Part shown: positions 44,001-53,092 of the stretch, in pieces
How the letters are laid out: each line of letters begins with the position of its first letter
Numbering within the stretch: the first letter of the stretch is position 1
Origin: Trichopria drosophilae
Lineage: Eukaryota > Arthropoda > Insecta > Hymenoptera > Diapriidae
Direction: 5' to 3'
NCBI GenBank assembly: GCA_030407085.1
Contig: CM059584.1
Location: forward strand, 138,188,001 to 138,252,000
DNA length: 64,000 nucleotides
Notes under the pieces: generated by a model
What the model saw: only the letters and a program-made list of their open reading frames with translations
Told to the model about the DNA's origin: nothing
The model's database searches: none
Translations under genes and position numbers: made by a program

Positions 44001-47000
44001 CCCCAAGTCCTCGCAGGGTAGGCAATGCGGTGGTTGAGTGCACCTGGCTGCTTCATGTCCCTCTGCCCCGCAGGTGTAGCAACTTTTACTCCGATCTGTG
44101 TCAGACCGGCATTTGGCCGCTATATGGCCAAACCCATGGCACCGATAGCACCTCCCTATCTCCACCTTCTGTACAACTCTGCACATCAGGAACCCAACCC
44201 GCAGTTTGCCCTTTTCTAGTAGTTTGCCAGCTGTTGTACTCGGCATGGTGAGAGCAACTTTTAGCGTGCCTCCAAAAGTGTCCCTCAGGGCTCCCACTCT
44301 GGCCTTCCTCGCCTCTTCTTCTCCAATATCGCGGGCGATCGCAGATGAGACCTCGTCTATCGTCGTCGCTTCGTCCATGCCCCTGATCTCTAGGGTGGTA
44401 GTAGGTACAAGCGCTTTGACGATAACCTCCTCTCCAACTACCCTGGCGATTGCAGCGGTCAGCGTATCCGCCTGCTCTTTCCCCTCCTTGCCTACCTCCA
44501 GAAGCAGGTCGCCCCCCTCGTTCTCCTCACCCCCGTGATCTCAACCCCGATTTTGTTTGGCTCCACGTCAGCTCGGATCTTTCTGAGTATGCCCGCGTAG
44601 CTCAGGCTAGTAGACTCGTTGCAGCAGATAACTACTGCCTCGGGCTTTGCCCGCATTCTGCCCTTGGGGCGGTTTTCGACGAGGGCTCCGGTGGTGGCTT
44701 AGTAGCCTTGCTCGATGTGGCTGTGGGCCTTCGCCTCGCGATTGTTTGCCACGTCGATTCATAGCGTTCCAGCTCACTGGTCTCTTGCTCCCCATCTTCT
44801 TCATCCACCTTGCCGTTCTCTCTCTTCTTTGCAAACTGCTCGCGCCGGTTGTCTTTAGGCCGTGCTTCTTCACCCTTGATTTTTTCCCAGGCAGCATCTC
44901 TGGAGGGGAATGCACCTTCCGCTTCGCCGTCGCTGTTGACAGCGGCTCCGTTATTCCTAGGCCATCGTTCCTAGTCCCCCTCATCGCGGTCGTCGGCGAC
45001 GGGGACGGATCAGTTTGCGTCCCTGTTGTCACCGTTGCCAACTTCAGGCAACCCCGAATGGAAGCTAGGTCAGCTTTCCGCCTCCTTTCCTCCGCTAGTT
45101 GCTGCCTGGCATCCAGCAAGCGCTTCATTCCTATGTTTATTAGGACCATCGCCGCCTTGATTTCTTTATGCACATTGTATGTGCCGCGGATCGTCTCATT
45201 GACCCGATTGACTTGGTCAATGACCATGCCCAGTGCTGTTTCCTCTTCTTTCTCAGCCTGGGAGTCGCTGCTGGACAGATTTGGTGCACTGGCGCAGTGC
45301 TTTAACGGGGAGCCGATCACGGTTCCTACCCGTTTACGCCCCTGCGTCTTACCTGTGGGAGTCGCTTCGTTCTTTTTGCCTAGCATCGGTGCTCTTAATA
45401 CCTTAGCACTCTTAGCGAATGGGTTGATACGCTCCTGCGCATGTTGTTTACCGTCTGGTGTAGCGTATAGCACTAATTCATCGTCGCTAACATTCGCTGT
45501 TGGCGGCGTCCAACGCCCGTTATACCTATCGCTTCCTGTAAGGTCTGTTTTAGCGACCCCACAAGCATCTTCGAGCACCTCAGGTCGCTTATGCCCCTTG
45601 TTTTCGGAGGGGCATCCCCCCAACTCAAGGTAGGTTTCGGCAGGCGGGGTATGTTCCCCGGTCCCAATGGCAGTCCCCGAAGGCTCAGCTCCATTATCCA
45701 CAGTCCCGCTTATGCGGTACCGCGGCTCATTTTTGCTTTGAAGGCTAGGGTGGCCTTCACCAAGTTTTGGCACTTTTTCGCGACTCGGTGTTTTCGCCCC
45801 ACTAGTAGCATTAGATGCTACTGAGACCAAGTGGCCAACCTCAGTAGCACTGCGGTCGCCGGATATCGACGCCCGGGAGCCCGCTTGCTCACTCCCAATA
45901 AGCGCCGGTACTGAGGTATCCCTCCTCTGCACCGTAGACGGTATATTTTTATATTCATCCTCCATATCTTTTTGTATTGTCTGTTGGTCCACGGGAGGTA
46001 TTTTATTTTCCTCCTACCTTTCTGGCAGGCACTTTCCTGACAGACGAGCGTTCCCCTATCCGCCACCTGGAGACGCGCCCGATAGGGGACAGACTCCCCA
46101 CACGGGAACTTAACCTAACCTAACCTAACTTAATCTAACCTAACCTAACATACTCTAACATAACCTAACCTTACAACTTATTCTAAGCTAACTTAATCTA
46201 TTTTGTTAAAATGTTTCATATATTATGTTGAAATAGTGATTTGTAGAAAAATTTTATGATGAAATGTTTGTGTGTTGAAATGTTTATGATGAAGTTATCT
46301 TGTGGTGTAAACGTACTTGTGTTGAAAGGTTATGTGTTGAATAGTCGCGTCACCCAACATAATAATACAACTTTTTTCAGAATTATTGAAGAAACAACAG
46401 GAAAAATAGAACATATAATCCCGTCCGTAAATAAAGAAGCAGCTTACATCATAATTGCAGGCCAAGTTTACTCGTGGTCGTTAGATTCGAAATTAACTTT
46501 AGTCGAATCTAAAATGGCAGCGAAGGATTGCATAAACTCAGAATCCAGAGCTACGGTGAAGGTTGAAATGGTAGACGTAGAAGGAAAAGAGACGATGATT
46601 GCGCTTACTAGGAAAAATCAATTATACGTCGATGGTAAACAAGTAGCGAGCAACATAACCTCGTTTTTTGTTCATTCTGACTTTTTGTTATTGACTACGT
46701 TACAACATACGTTGCTTAGTTTCAAACTCGTCAGTTCTGGAATTAAACAGTTGGAGACCAACGATTTGACTATTCAACTGTGGGTTACCGGAGCGAAACA
46801 AGAAATTTCTGGTAAGTTTTAAAGTTATTGTAAAGTCGAGTGTAATTAAATTGTTATTATTTTTAGAATTGTGCGTTAGAAGAGTCGAGAGAGGTTCTAT
46901 ACTGATAACCGCAGTTTCTCAGGATGCTCGAACAATTTTCCAAATGCCTCGAGGTAATTTAGAGTGCATACAACCCAGAGCTCTGTCGTTGGCCATCATT

Positions 47001-49794
47001 GGATCGCTACTCGATAAACTTCAGTTTTACGAAGCATTCGACCTCATGCGAAAACAACGGATCGATCTGAATCTTGTGTACGATCACGATCCACAATTAT
47101 TTGTAACAAATGCTAAAAAGTTTGTGACAGATATCGACAATCCCAGTTGGTTAAGTTTATTTTTGACGGATCTCAATGAAAAAGACATCACCAAGACGAC
47201 CTTTTACAGTAGTTACACACATCGTGCTGTCGAAACTCAAGAATCGGCTGTGTCGAAAGTGGAATTGGTTTGCGAACTTCTCCGAGAGATTTTAGAAGCG
47301 AAAGAAAATGCCGACTATTTTATTCAGCCGATTCTTATTAGTTTAGTGAAAAATGAAGAAAAAAGTGGTTTGGAAGACGCTTTACGCAGATTGAAACAAA
47401 TTCAAACGAAGGCAAATTCTACCGATGCGAAAGAAGCTTTGACGTATTTATTGTACATGGTGGACGAAAATGTGTTGTATGACGTTGCGCTGGGAATGTA
47501 TGATTTCGAACTGGTTATGTTCGTAGCTCAAGAGTCTCAGAAGGATCCGAAAGAATACATTGCATTTTTAAACGAACTAAAAAACTTGGAAGAAAATTAT
47601 ATGAAATTTAGCATCGACAAGCATTTGAAAAGGTTCAAGTCGGCATTGAATCACATCGTGAAACTTCCAGAAAAATTCGACGAGTGCCTTACTTTTATCT
47701 GTGATCACGAATTGTATTCGCATGGTTTGAAACTGTTCGAAAGCAGCAGCGATTCTTACAAGATGATCGCTGGAGCGTACGGCAAGTACCTGGCGGAGGC
47801 ATCGAAGCACACGGAAGCTGGAATAATGTTCGCGAAGAGCGGAGACTTCCAGGAAGCTATCGACGCGTACAAAGCAGCCGGTTGCTGGCAAAATGCTATT
47901 GTTCTTGCTCTAAAAATAAATTTAAAGTGAGTATGAAGTCGTCAAATGTTTTTCAGAAATATAACAAAATTATTTGCAGCCAAAGAAACTTGTTCGATCT
48001 GTACGAAGATTTGGTTTCGAGACTCAAGAACGACAAGAGGTTCGAAGAAGCTGCAACGATTTTGGCAAAGTATTTGAACAGTCCAGAGGATGCTGTTGCT
48101 GCGTTGTGCGAGGGGAGAAAATGGCGAGACGCATGGGCCAATTCTTGTCACATGAAACGCGAAGATTTGATACGTAAGTTATATACAATATTTCATAAAC
48201 AAAATCTGAATTTTTAATTTTACAGAGACTCATGTGACACCTGGTGTATGCGAACATGCCGAGCATTTGATATCGCAAATAAAGCAAAATAGTGAAAATT
48301 TTGAAAAGTACAGAACAAGATTGGAAGTAGTTAGGACATTGTTAGCTGCGAAGGAGATGGAAGCTAAGAATCAACTAAATTTCAATTTTGAATCGACTGA
48401 TGATCGAGGAATCAGCGACTTACTGAGTGATACGTCAAGTATTGCTGGATCGACGACGACAAGAAGTTCCCAGAGTTCACGATCATCGGGTAGATCGTAC
48501 AGGTCAAGTAAAAATCGTAGGAAACACGAGAGAAAGCTTCACAGTATTAAAGAAGGAAGCGCGTTTGAGGATTTAGCATTGATACGAGCATTGTACCAGA
48601 TCGTAACTCAAGCTTACTTGCAAAGAGGTATGTTCTTAAATACAATTCGGAGGCGTTCGAAGCGCTCAAGTGGTGAAACGGGAAAGCTCGGAAATAGGGA
48701 AAAACAACATGTCGAACATGGAAGAAAACGCATTTAAATCGAAAATATCAAGACAATAGTGTTGCGTACCAAATTGTAAGTGGTCAAATGAAAAGAACGT
48801 GTCCTTACATTATTTTCGCTTCTGTTTTCAACTTACCCCATTTTTGTTTCACATCCGTACAACTTGCACTCTCTATTTCGCAAGTAGGAATTCTAAACAA
48901 AGGTGTACACGCTTATATATTTCTTTATTTATCTATTTGTTTTACTTTATTTAAAAAAAAGGACCTGTTAGACAAATAGACGTATATGGATGTCAAGTAT
49001 GTACACTTCGATGACTGTATATACTTACCAATTTAAATACATATGCTTGCATTTTCCGGAAGCCCCAGCTTTACAAGAACATTTGCAAAATATTCTTGGC
49101 TCATTATTTTCATTAATAACAATATTCATTTCATGAGGCGGTCCGGATAGACAAGAAGTCTGTAAACAAAGTCCTATTTCGAATCTTTTAGCCGATTTTT
49201 TCGTGAAGCTACAAAACATTAGTTGTTTTGCATTAAGCACTGCTTCTTCTTCAACGTAACAACGTGAACCAGGTCCTACGTACTCAATAATATCGGAAAA
49301 ACTTAATAAATTTATATTTTCGACCAGTATGTACATATAAAAATTTAAATGTCACCCTATTTCAGAGCCTCACCATTTTACCGCTTTGATCCATGGTGGC
49401 ACTTCAATCAACCCCTTAACACCTTGAATAAAGAATTTTAATATTTTTACCGTTATGAACATTTTGTAGATGAAGTTCGTGTAGTATCGGAAATGCTACT
49501 AACTTTTAATCGTGATGAGATCGCAGAGCAATTGCAGAAAAGTCTATCGGACTTTTTGATTTTAATCGAGAGAAGTAAGTCGCAGATTTGGAAAAAAGAA
49601 CCTCCTAAAGAAATTGACAATAATGAACTACAGAAAAATATCACATCGATAATTGGTGAGTTTAAACTTTTCTGTCACGCTAAAAGACGCTAAGTATTCC
49701 ACTTCTTTTCGTAGAACCACATATGCTTCAGCCACCGGAACCAAAGTCCTGTCAGTGGCAACTCGACGTGTTCTCTGTTGCAACGAAAACGTGA
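36341..49794 (+). CDS. Elp1: Elongator complex protein 1 (ELP1/IKAP), ten coding exons
   Basis: Exons: 36341-36781, 36853-37281, 37338-37817, 37872-38068, 46381-46811, 46867-47926, 47980-48173, 48226-48627, 49470-49655, 49715-49794. All junctions are GT-AG and the phases match. The sum is 3,900 nt, 1,299 residues, close to the 1,250-1,330 usual for ELP1. ELP1 is the scaffold of Elongator, which makes the cm5U-type modification of wobble uridine in tRNA in the cytoplasm. The start MRNLKL matches other ELP1 proteins. No internal stop is seen, so the gene looks functional despite an 8.3 kb intron 4 carrying antisense LINEs. AATAAA signals follow at about 49873. Confidence 0.97.
38277..38581 (+). 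repeat. Degenerate CCTAA (telomere-type) repeats in ELP1 intron 4, with tandem duplication
   Basis: Runs of CCTAACCTAACC with CCTAATCTAACC variants occur at 38310-38460 and 38545-38581. They sit in a unit that starts TATACACGCAAAATAATAC (38283, again at 38516) and ends ATAGTGATTTGTAGAAAAAT (about 38505, again at about 46250). The intron therefore contains two tandem copies of a roughly 235-bp unit, and the LINEs lie in the CCTAA tract of the second copy. Confidence 0.8.
38771..41029 (-). pseudogene. Copy A ORF2: reverse transcriptase with two in-frame stops
   Basis: RT blocks run from LVLIPKPGKPAGVPSSYRPL through PNQYRFQKGRST, VITVDVRNAFN (catalytic Asp) and TAGVPQGSVVGP to the active site VAFADDIAIVA, then QKTECLLVTRR. 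A TAG at 39506-39508 and another at 38972-38974 interrupt a frame that is otherwise open to 38771. The C-terminal Cys region SSLCKHCGLEEDDAEHTLF fits R1-type ORF2. Single substitutions such as CAG to TAG explain both stops, so inactivation is recent. The product would reverse-transcribe the element RNA at a nicked target. Confidence 0.9.
41213..41932 (-). pseudogene. Copy A ORF2: endonuclease domain
   Basis: The APE-like endonuclease starts LLQVNLNHCAAAQDLALHVA, typical of R1/TRAS. It has the catalytic block VIITGDFNGRSPQW and the aspartate of VPDVTLATE. The final catalytic SDHH seen in copy B is lost because the frame breaks near 41240-41300, between endonuclease and RT. In TRAS-type elements this domain nicks the telomeric repeat. 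Confidence 0.85.
41812..42564 (-). pseudogene. Copy A ORF1 (gag-like), C-terminal part
   Basis: The 250-codon frame contains a gag-like central domain and three CCHC zinc knuckles in series: CYRFHGFGHIAAKC, CFVCGTEGHVASGC and CLPCEYLGYQERDHYPGSGRC. It ends overlapping the endonuclease start by 120 bp. The N-terminal half present in copies B and C is missing through 5' truncation. ORF1 proteins bind the element RNA and guide it to telomeres in the TRAS/SART group (family knowledge). Confidence 0.85.
42591..42619 (+). repeat. CCTAA spacer between two LINE copies
   Basis: TTAATCTAACTTAACCTAAT is the only sequence between the 5' end of copy A and the poly(A) of copy B. The two copies are therefore head-to-tail in one telomere-type tract. 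Confidence 0.7.
42751..44043 (-). pseudogene. Copy B ORF2: endonuclease, RT deleted
   Basis: The 430-codon frame carries LLQVNLNHCATAQDLALQMV, VNAGDFNARSPLW, SFPDVTLVTEG and the final catalytic LSDHHYIAFG, so the endonuclease is complete in outline. The linker (RPPTYWWNQEVAEARK) and about 100 more residues follow. The frame then ends at 42751, where copy A begins RT. It overlaps ORF1 by 120 bp. A nuclease-only product without RT is unusual. Confidence 0.85.
43923..45992 (-). pseudogene. Copy B ORF1 (gag-like), frameshifted
   Basis: Frame 45992-44607 gives the N-terminal two thirds: an acidic/Ser-rich start MDQQTIQKDMEDEYKNIPST, a helical segment IDQVNRVNETIRGTYNVHKE, and a basic region. Frame 44378-43923 gives the end with three CCHC knuckles (CYRCHGFGHIAAKC, CYTCGAEGHEAARC, CLPCEDLGF). 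A shift in 44380-44600 separates them, so ORF1 is not intact. The start at 45992 is shared with copy C (52775), which supports it. Confidence 0.8.
46108..46180 (+). repeat. CCTAA-type repeats at the 5' side of copy B
   Basis: TTAACCTAACCTAACCTAAC and variants, followed by the intron sequence also present at 38440-38505 (ACTTATTCTAA...). This marks the far side of the double LINE insertion in ELP1 intron 4. Confidence 0.75.
46381..49794 (+). CDS. Elp1: ELP1 exons 5-10: second propeller end, TPR-like solenoid, basic tail
   Basis: Exon 5 finishes the propeller region. Exon 6 (353 codons) begins ELCVRRVERGSILIT, has MPRGNLECIQPRAL, the ELP1 hallmark at the start of the helical solenoid, and continues through KSGDFQEAIDAYKAAGCW. 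Exon 8 has a Ser/Arg-rich basic stretch, about residues 1150-1182 (RSSKNRRKHERK, then KEGSAFEDLAL), corresponding to the tRNA-binding region near the C-terminal dimerisation domain. The last codons end WQLDVFSVATKT. Intron 8 (48628-49469) holds a SWIM-domain fragment on the other strand. Confidence 0.95.
49025..49336 (-). pseudogene. SWIM zinc-finger protein exon fragment in ELP1 intron 8
   Basis: The minus frame ends FCKCSCKAGASGKCKHMYL, a SWIM motif (CxC, seven residues, CxH). A splice donor TTG|GTAAGT follows at about 49031. Upstream residues read MYILVENINLLSFSDIIEYV. SWIM proteins of this type in insect genomes are often transposon-associated. No further exon was found, so this is probably an orphan fragment. 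It is antisense to ELP1 and lies between its exons 8 and 9. Confidence 0.55.
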
Positions 49795-50340
49795 AGAAGA
49801 TAATAGTCTATAAATTTGTACGCTGTACAGTTAAGTTTGTACAAGTATTTTTGTAAACTACAACCTGAAAAATAAAAATATCGAAACAAAATAAAATTTA
49901 GAACTTATTTTCCTGTTGACCTTTTCATGTGTGTATTTTTCCGTATATCGAAAACATCTGCTGTCTAGGTGTGTTTTGAAGGTCTTTATTATGGATTCTA
50001 CCATTAAATATCATAAGACAAGATATTATTGGACAAAATATCATGCCAAAATATCATAATCCAAAATATTGGAAAAAAATATTATTTAGACAAATTATTA
50101 TAATCTAACCTCACCTAACCTAACCTAAACTAACCTAACCTAACCGAAACTATTTTTGTAAACTACAACCTGTCACAACGAACAATAAAAATATCGAAAC
50201 AAAATAAAATTCAGAACTTATTTTCCTGTTGATCTTTCCATGCATGTATTTTTCCATAAATTGAAAACATAGTATCTGCTGCCTAGGTGTGTTTTGAAGG
50301 TCTTTATTATGGATTCTACCACTAAATATCAGAAGCTAAA
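49795..50340 (+). repeat. ELP1 3' UTR region and its tandem duplicate
   Basis: Sequence from TTGTAAACTACAACCTG (49851) through AATAAAAATATCGAAACAAAATAAAATT to TATGGATTCTACCATTAAATATCA (about 50010) recurs at about 50154-50333 with few changes. Both copies keep AATAAA signals. The spacer holds AATATT-rich sequence and a CCTAA tract (50104-50147). The first copy is the ELP1 3' UTR; the second is a duplicate. Confidence 0.85.
50104..50147 (+). repeat. Short CCTAA tract downstream of ELP1
   Basis: CTAACCTCACCTAACCTAAC with one-base variants. It is another telomere-type tract next to a TRAS-like insertion site. Confidence 0.75.
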
Positions 50341-50366
50341 TATCCTAACCTCTTTTTTTTTTTTTT

Positions 50367-51353
50367 CACTAGCGTAACGTCGGGGAATGATGTTCCTCCC
50401 CCCTGCCGACGCTCAAAGGTTGGTTTTCTACCTCGGTTTAATACTACGAGCCCTTGCCGCGCAGCAAGGTCTGCCAGCCTCCTTCCTCTTTCGTCCTCCT
50501 TAGCTCTTCCTTCGCTCCACAACGGCGACCTCGCGTTGAAGTCCCCAGCAACCACAAGTTCTCCCCTACCACCGCTGATACTATCTTCTAACTCATCCAG
50601 TGCCAACTGATACTCTTCGACAGAGCAGTTCGGCGAGCAGTAGCAGGAGTAGATACGCGTGCCCTTCACACGTACCCACGCAAAGCCCCTGCCGATACTC
50701 CCTATCTCCTGTATTGCCAGCCCATTTCGCACAAAGATAGCCGCGGTTCTGCTCTCATCGCTGACCCACGTTGTCCCCTTCGGGTTAGGATGTTGTTCGG
50801 AAGCCAGTAAGATGTCGTCACCTCTCTCCGACACCATGTGCAGCGCGAGGTCCTGGGCCGCTGCGAAGTGGTTCAGTTTCACCTGTAGGAGTTTCAGGGT
50901 TGAGTCCCCCCCCCCCCTTGCTCTCTGATACGCCACGCATCTTGCGCTCCCCGGATAATGCTTGGTTTCGGGAAACCCCAAGTCCTCGCAGGGTAGGCAA
51001 TGCGGTTGTTGAGTGCACCTGGCTGCTTCATGTCCCTCTGCCCCGCAGGTGTAGCAACTTTTACTCCGATCTGTGTCAGACCGGCATTTGGCCGCTATAT
51101 GGCCAAACCCATGGCACCGATAGCACCTCCCTATCTCCACCTTCTGTACAACTCTGCACATCAGGAACCCAACCCGCAGTTTGCCCTTTTCTAGTAGTTT
51201 GCCAGCTGTTGTACTCGGCATGGTGAGAGCAACTTTTAGCGTGCCTCCAAAAGTGTCCCTCAGGGCTCCCACTCTGGCCTTCCTCGCCTCTTCTTCTCCA
51301 ATATCGCGGGCGATCGCAGATGAGACCTCGTCTATCGTCGTCGCTTCGTCCAT
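50367..51353 (-). pseudogene. Copy C: ORF1 end fused in frame to the endonuclease
   Basis: The frame carries the three CCHC knuckles and then, without a stop, runs through QRARGGGDSTLKLLQVKLNH into the endonuclease (VVAGDFNARSPLW). In copy B these are separate overlapping frames. The difference is a homopolymer on the + strand at 50906-50917: 12 C here, against 7 C at 43935-43941. The net change of +4 nt merges the frames. The protein ends in Lys codons from the poly(A). Confidence 0.85.
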
Positions 51354-51435
51354 GCCCCTGATCTATAGGGTGGTAGTAGGTACAAGCGCTTTGACGATAA
51401 CCTCCTCTCCAACTACTGCTCTTTCCCCTCCTTGC

Positions 51436-52775
51436 CTACCTCCAGAAGCCGGTCGCCCCCCTCGTTCTCCTCACCCCCGTGATCTCAACCCCGATTTTTT
51501 TTGGCTCCACGTCAGCTCGGATCTTTCTGAGTATGCCCGCGTAGCTTAGGCTAGTAGACTCGTTGCAGCGGATAACTACTGCCTCGGGCTTTGCCCACAT
51601 TCTGCGCCTTGGGGCGGTTTTCGACGAGGGCTCCGGTGGTGGCTTAGTAGCCTTACTCGATGTGGCTTTGGGCCTTCGCCTCGCGATTGTTTTCCACGTC
51701 GATTCATCGCGTTCCAGCTCACTGGCCTCTTGCTCCCCATCTTCTTCATCCACCTTGCCGTTTTCTCTCTTCTTTCCAAACTGCTCGCGCCGGTTGTCTT
51801 CAGACCGTGCTTCTTCACCCCTGATTTTTTTCCCAGGCAACATCTCTGGAGGGGAATGCACCTTCCGCTTCGCCGTCGCTGTTGACAGCGGCTCCGTTAT
51901 TCCTAGGCCATCGTTCCTAGTCCCCCTCATCGCGGTCGTCGGCGACGGGGACGGGCCAGTTTGCGTCCCTGTTGTCACCGGTGCCAACTTCAGGCAACCC
52001 CGAATGGAAGCTAGGTCAGCTTTCCGCCTCTTTTTCTCCGCTAGCTGCTTCCTGGCATCCAGCAAGCGCTTCATTCCTATGTTTATTAGGACCATCGCCG
52101 CCTTGATTTCTTTATGCACATTGTATGTGCCGCGGATCGTCTCATTGACCCGATTGACTTGGTCAATGACCATGACCAGTGCTGTTTCCTCTTCTTTCTC
52201 AGGCTGGGAGTCGCGGCTGGCCAGATTTGGTGCAGTGGTGCAGTGCTTTAACGGGGAACCGATTACACTTCCCGTCCTCCTGCGTACTTGCGTCTTACCC
52301 GTGGGTGTAGCCTCGCCCTTTTTCCCCATCACCGGTGACCTTAGCACCTTCCCGCTCTTAGCGAAAGGGTTAATGCGCTCCTCCACGAATTGCTTCCCGA
52401 CCGGTGTCGCATAACCGTCGCTTCGTCGTCGCTGTCAAACAGTGGTGGGGACACCAAGCGACTTGCTCCGAAAACAGGCGGGGAACTTCCCAGGTTGGTA
52501 AAGGTTTCGGCAAGTGCCGCGTTCCCCTCGGTCGTAGTAGCTGTGCCCGATGGCTCCTTTTTACGACTCGATGTTCTAACTCCACTAGTAGCATTAGATG
52601 CTACTGAGGCCAAGTGGCCAACCTCAGTAGCACTGCGGTCGCCGGATATCGACGCCCGGGAGCCCGCTTGCTGACTCCCAATAAGCGCCGGTACTGAGGT
52701 ATCCCTCCTCTGCACCGTAGACGGTATATTTTTATTTTCATCCTCCATATCTTTTTGTATTGTCTGTTGGTCCAC
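51436..52775 (-). pseudogene. Copy C ORF1 N-terminal part, broken frames
   Basis: Frame 52775-52341 carries the same start as copy B (MDQQTIQKDMEDENKNIPST). Frame 52386-51436 carries INPFAKSGKV, the helical IDQVNRVNETIRGTYN and the basic region. A shift near 52350-52390 separates them, and a second near 51360-51430 separates this part from the zinc-knuckle part. About 34 bp present in copy B near 44440-44475 is missing here. Confidence 0.75.
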
Positions 52776-52876
52776 GGGAGGTATTTTATTTTCCTCCTAC
52801 CCTTCTGACAGACGAGCGTTCCCCTATCCGCCATCTGGGGACGCGCCCGATGGGGGGCAGACTCCCCACAAGGGAA

Positions 52877-52940
52877 CCTAACCTATCCTAATCTAACCTA
52901 ACCTAACCTAAACTAACCTAACCTAACCTAAACAGCAATC
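52877..52940 (+). repeat. CCTAA tract flanking copy C
   Basis: CCTAACCTATCCTAATCTAA followed by CCTAACCTAACCTAAACTAA. It is the upstream half of the target tract of copy C. Confidence 0.8.
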
Positions 52941-53092
52941 AAATTCAAGGAATATAATAAATGTACATAGTGTCATCAAACAAATTCGTATTTGCAAATC
53001 GCAAGTAATATCACATTTTCGATGAAAACTATACAATATTAAATTAATAATATATATTAAAATTATATTATTTTAAAATAATATATAACACG

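Larger units (their letters stand above)
42620..46107 (-). mobile_element. TRAS/R1-clade LINE, copy B (RT deleted)
   Basis: It has a complete 5' end next to TTAGGTT (46108 side), ORF1, an endonuclease and the conserved 3' UTR with a T-run (42620-42627 on +). ORF2 stops after the endonuclease-RT linker (VERVVDTP) and runs straight into the 3' UTR, so the RT and C-terminal domains are deleted cleanly. Keeping both ends would allow mobilisation in trans by a full-length copy; that is inference. Confidence 0.9.
50353..52876 (-). mobile_element. TRAS/R1-clade LINE, copy C (3'-truncated, polyadenylated)
   Basis: The 5' end (CCCTTGTGGGGAGTCTG, at 52876) abuts TTAGGTTAGGTT. ORF1 and the first part of the endonuclease follow, then a run of A (T-run 50353-50366 on +) comes directly after SFPDVTLV. 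RT and the 3' UTR are absent. The poly(A) abuts GAGGTTAGG. It is a transcript-like copy that ends early, closely similar to copy B. Confidence 0.9.

Noticed and set aside
44647..45633. Long plus-strand ORF of 328 codons
   Set aside because: It is the antisense shadow of LINE copy B ORF1; the same shadow appears opposite copy C at 51563-52414.
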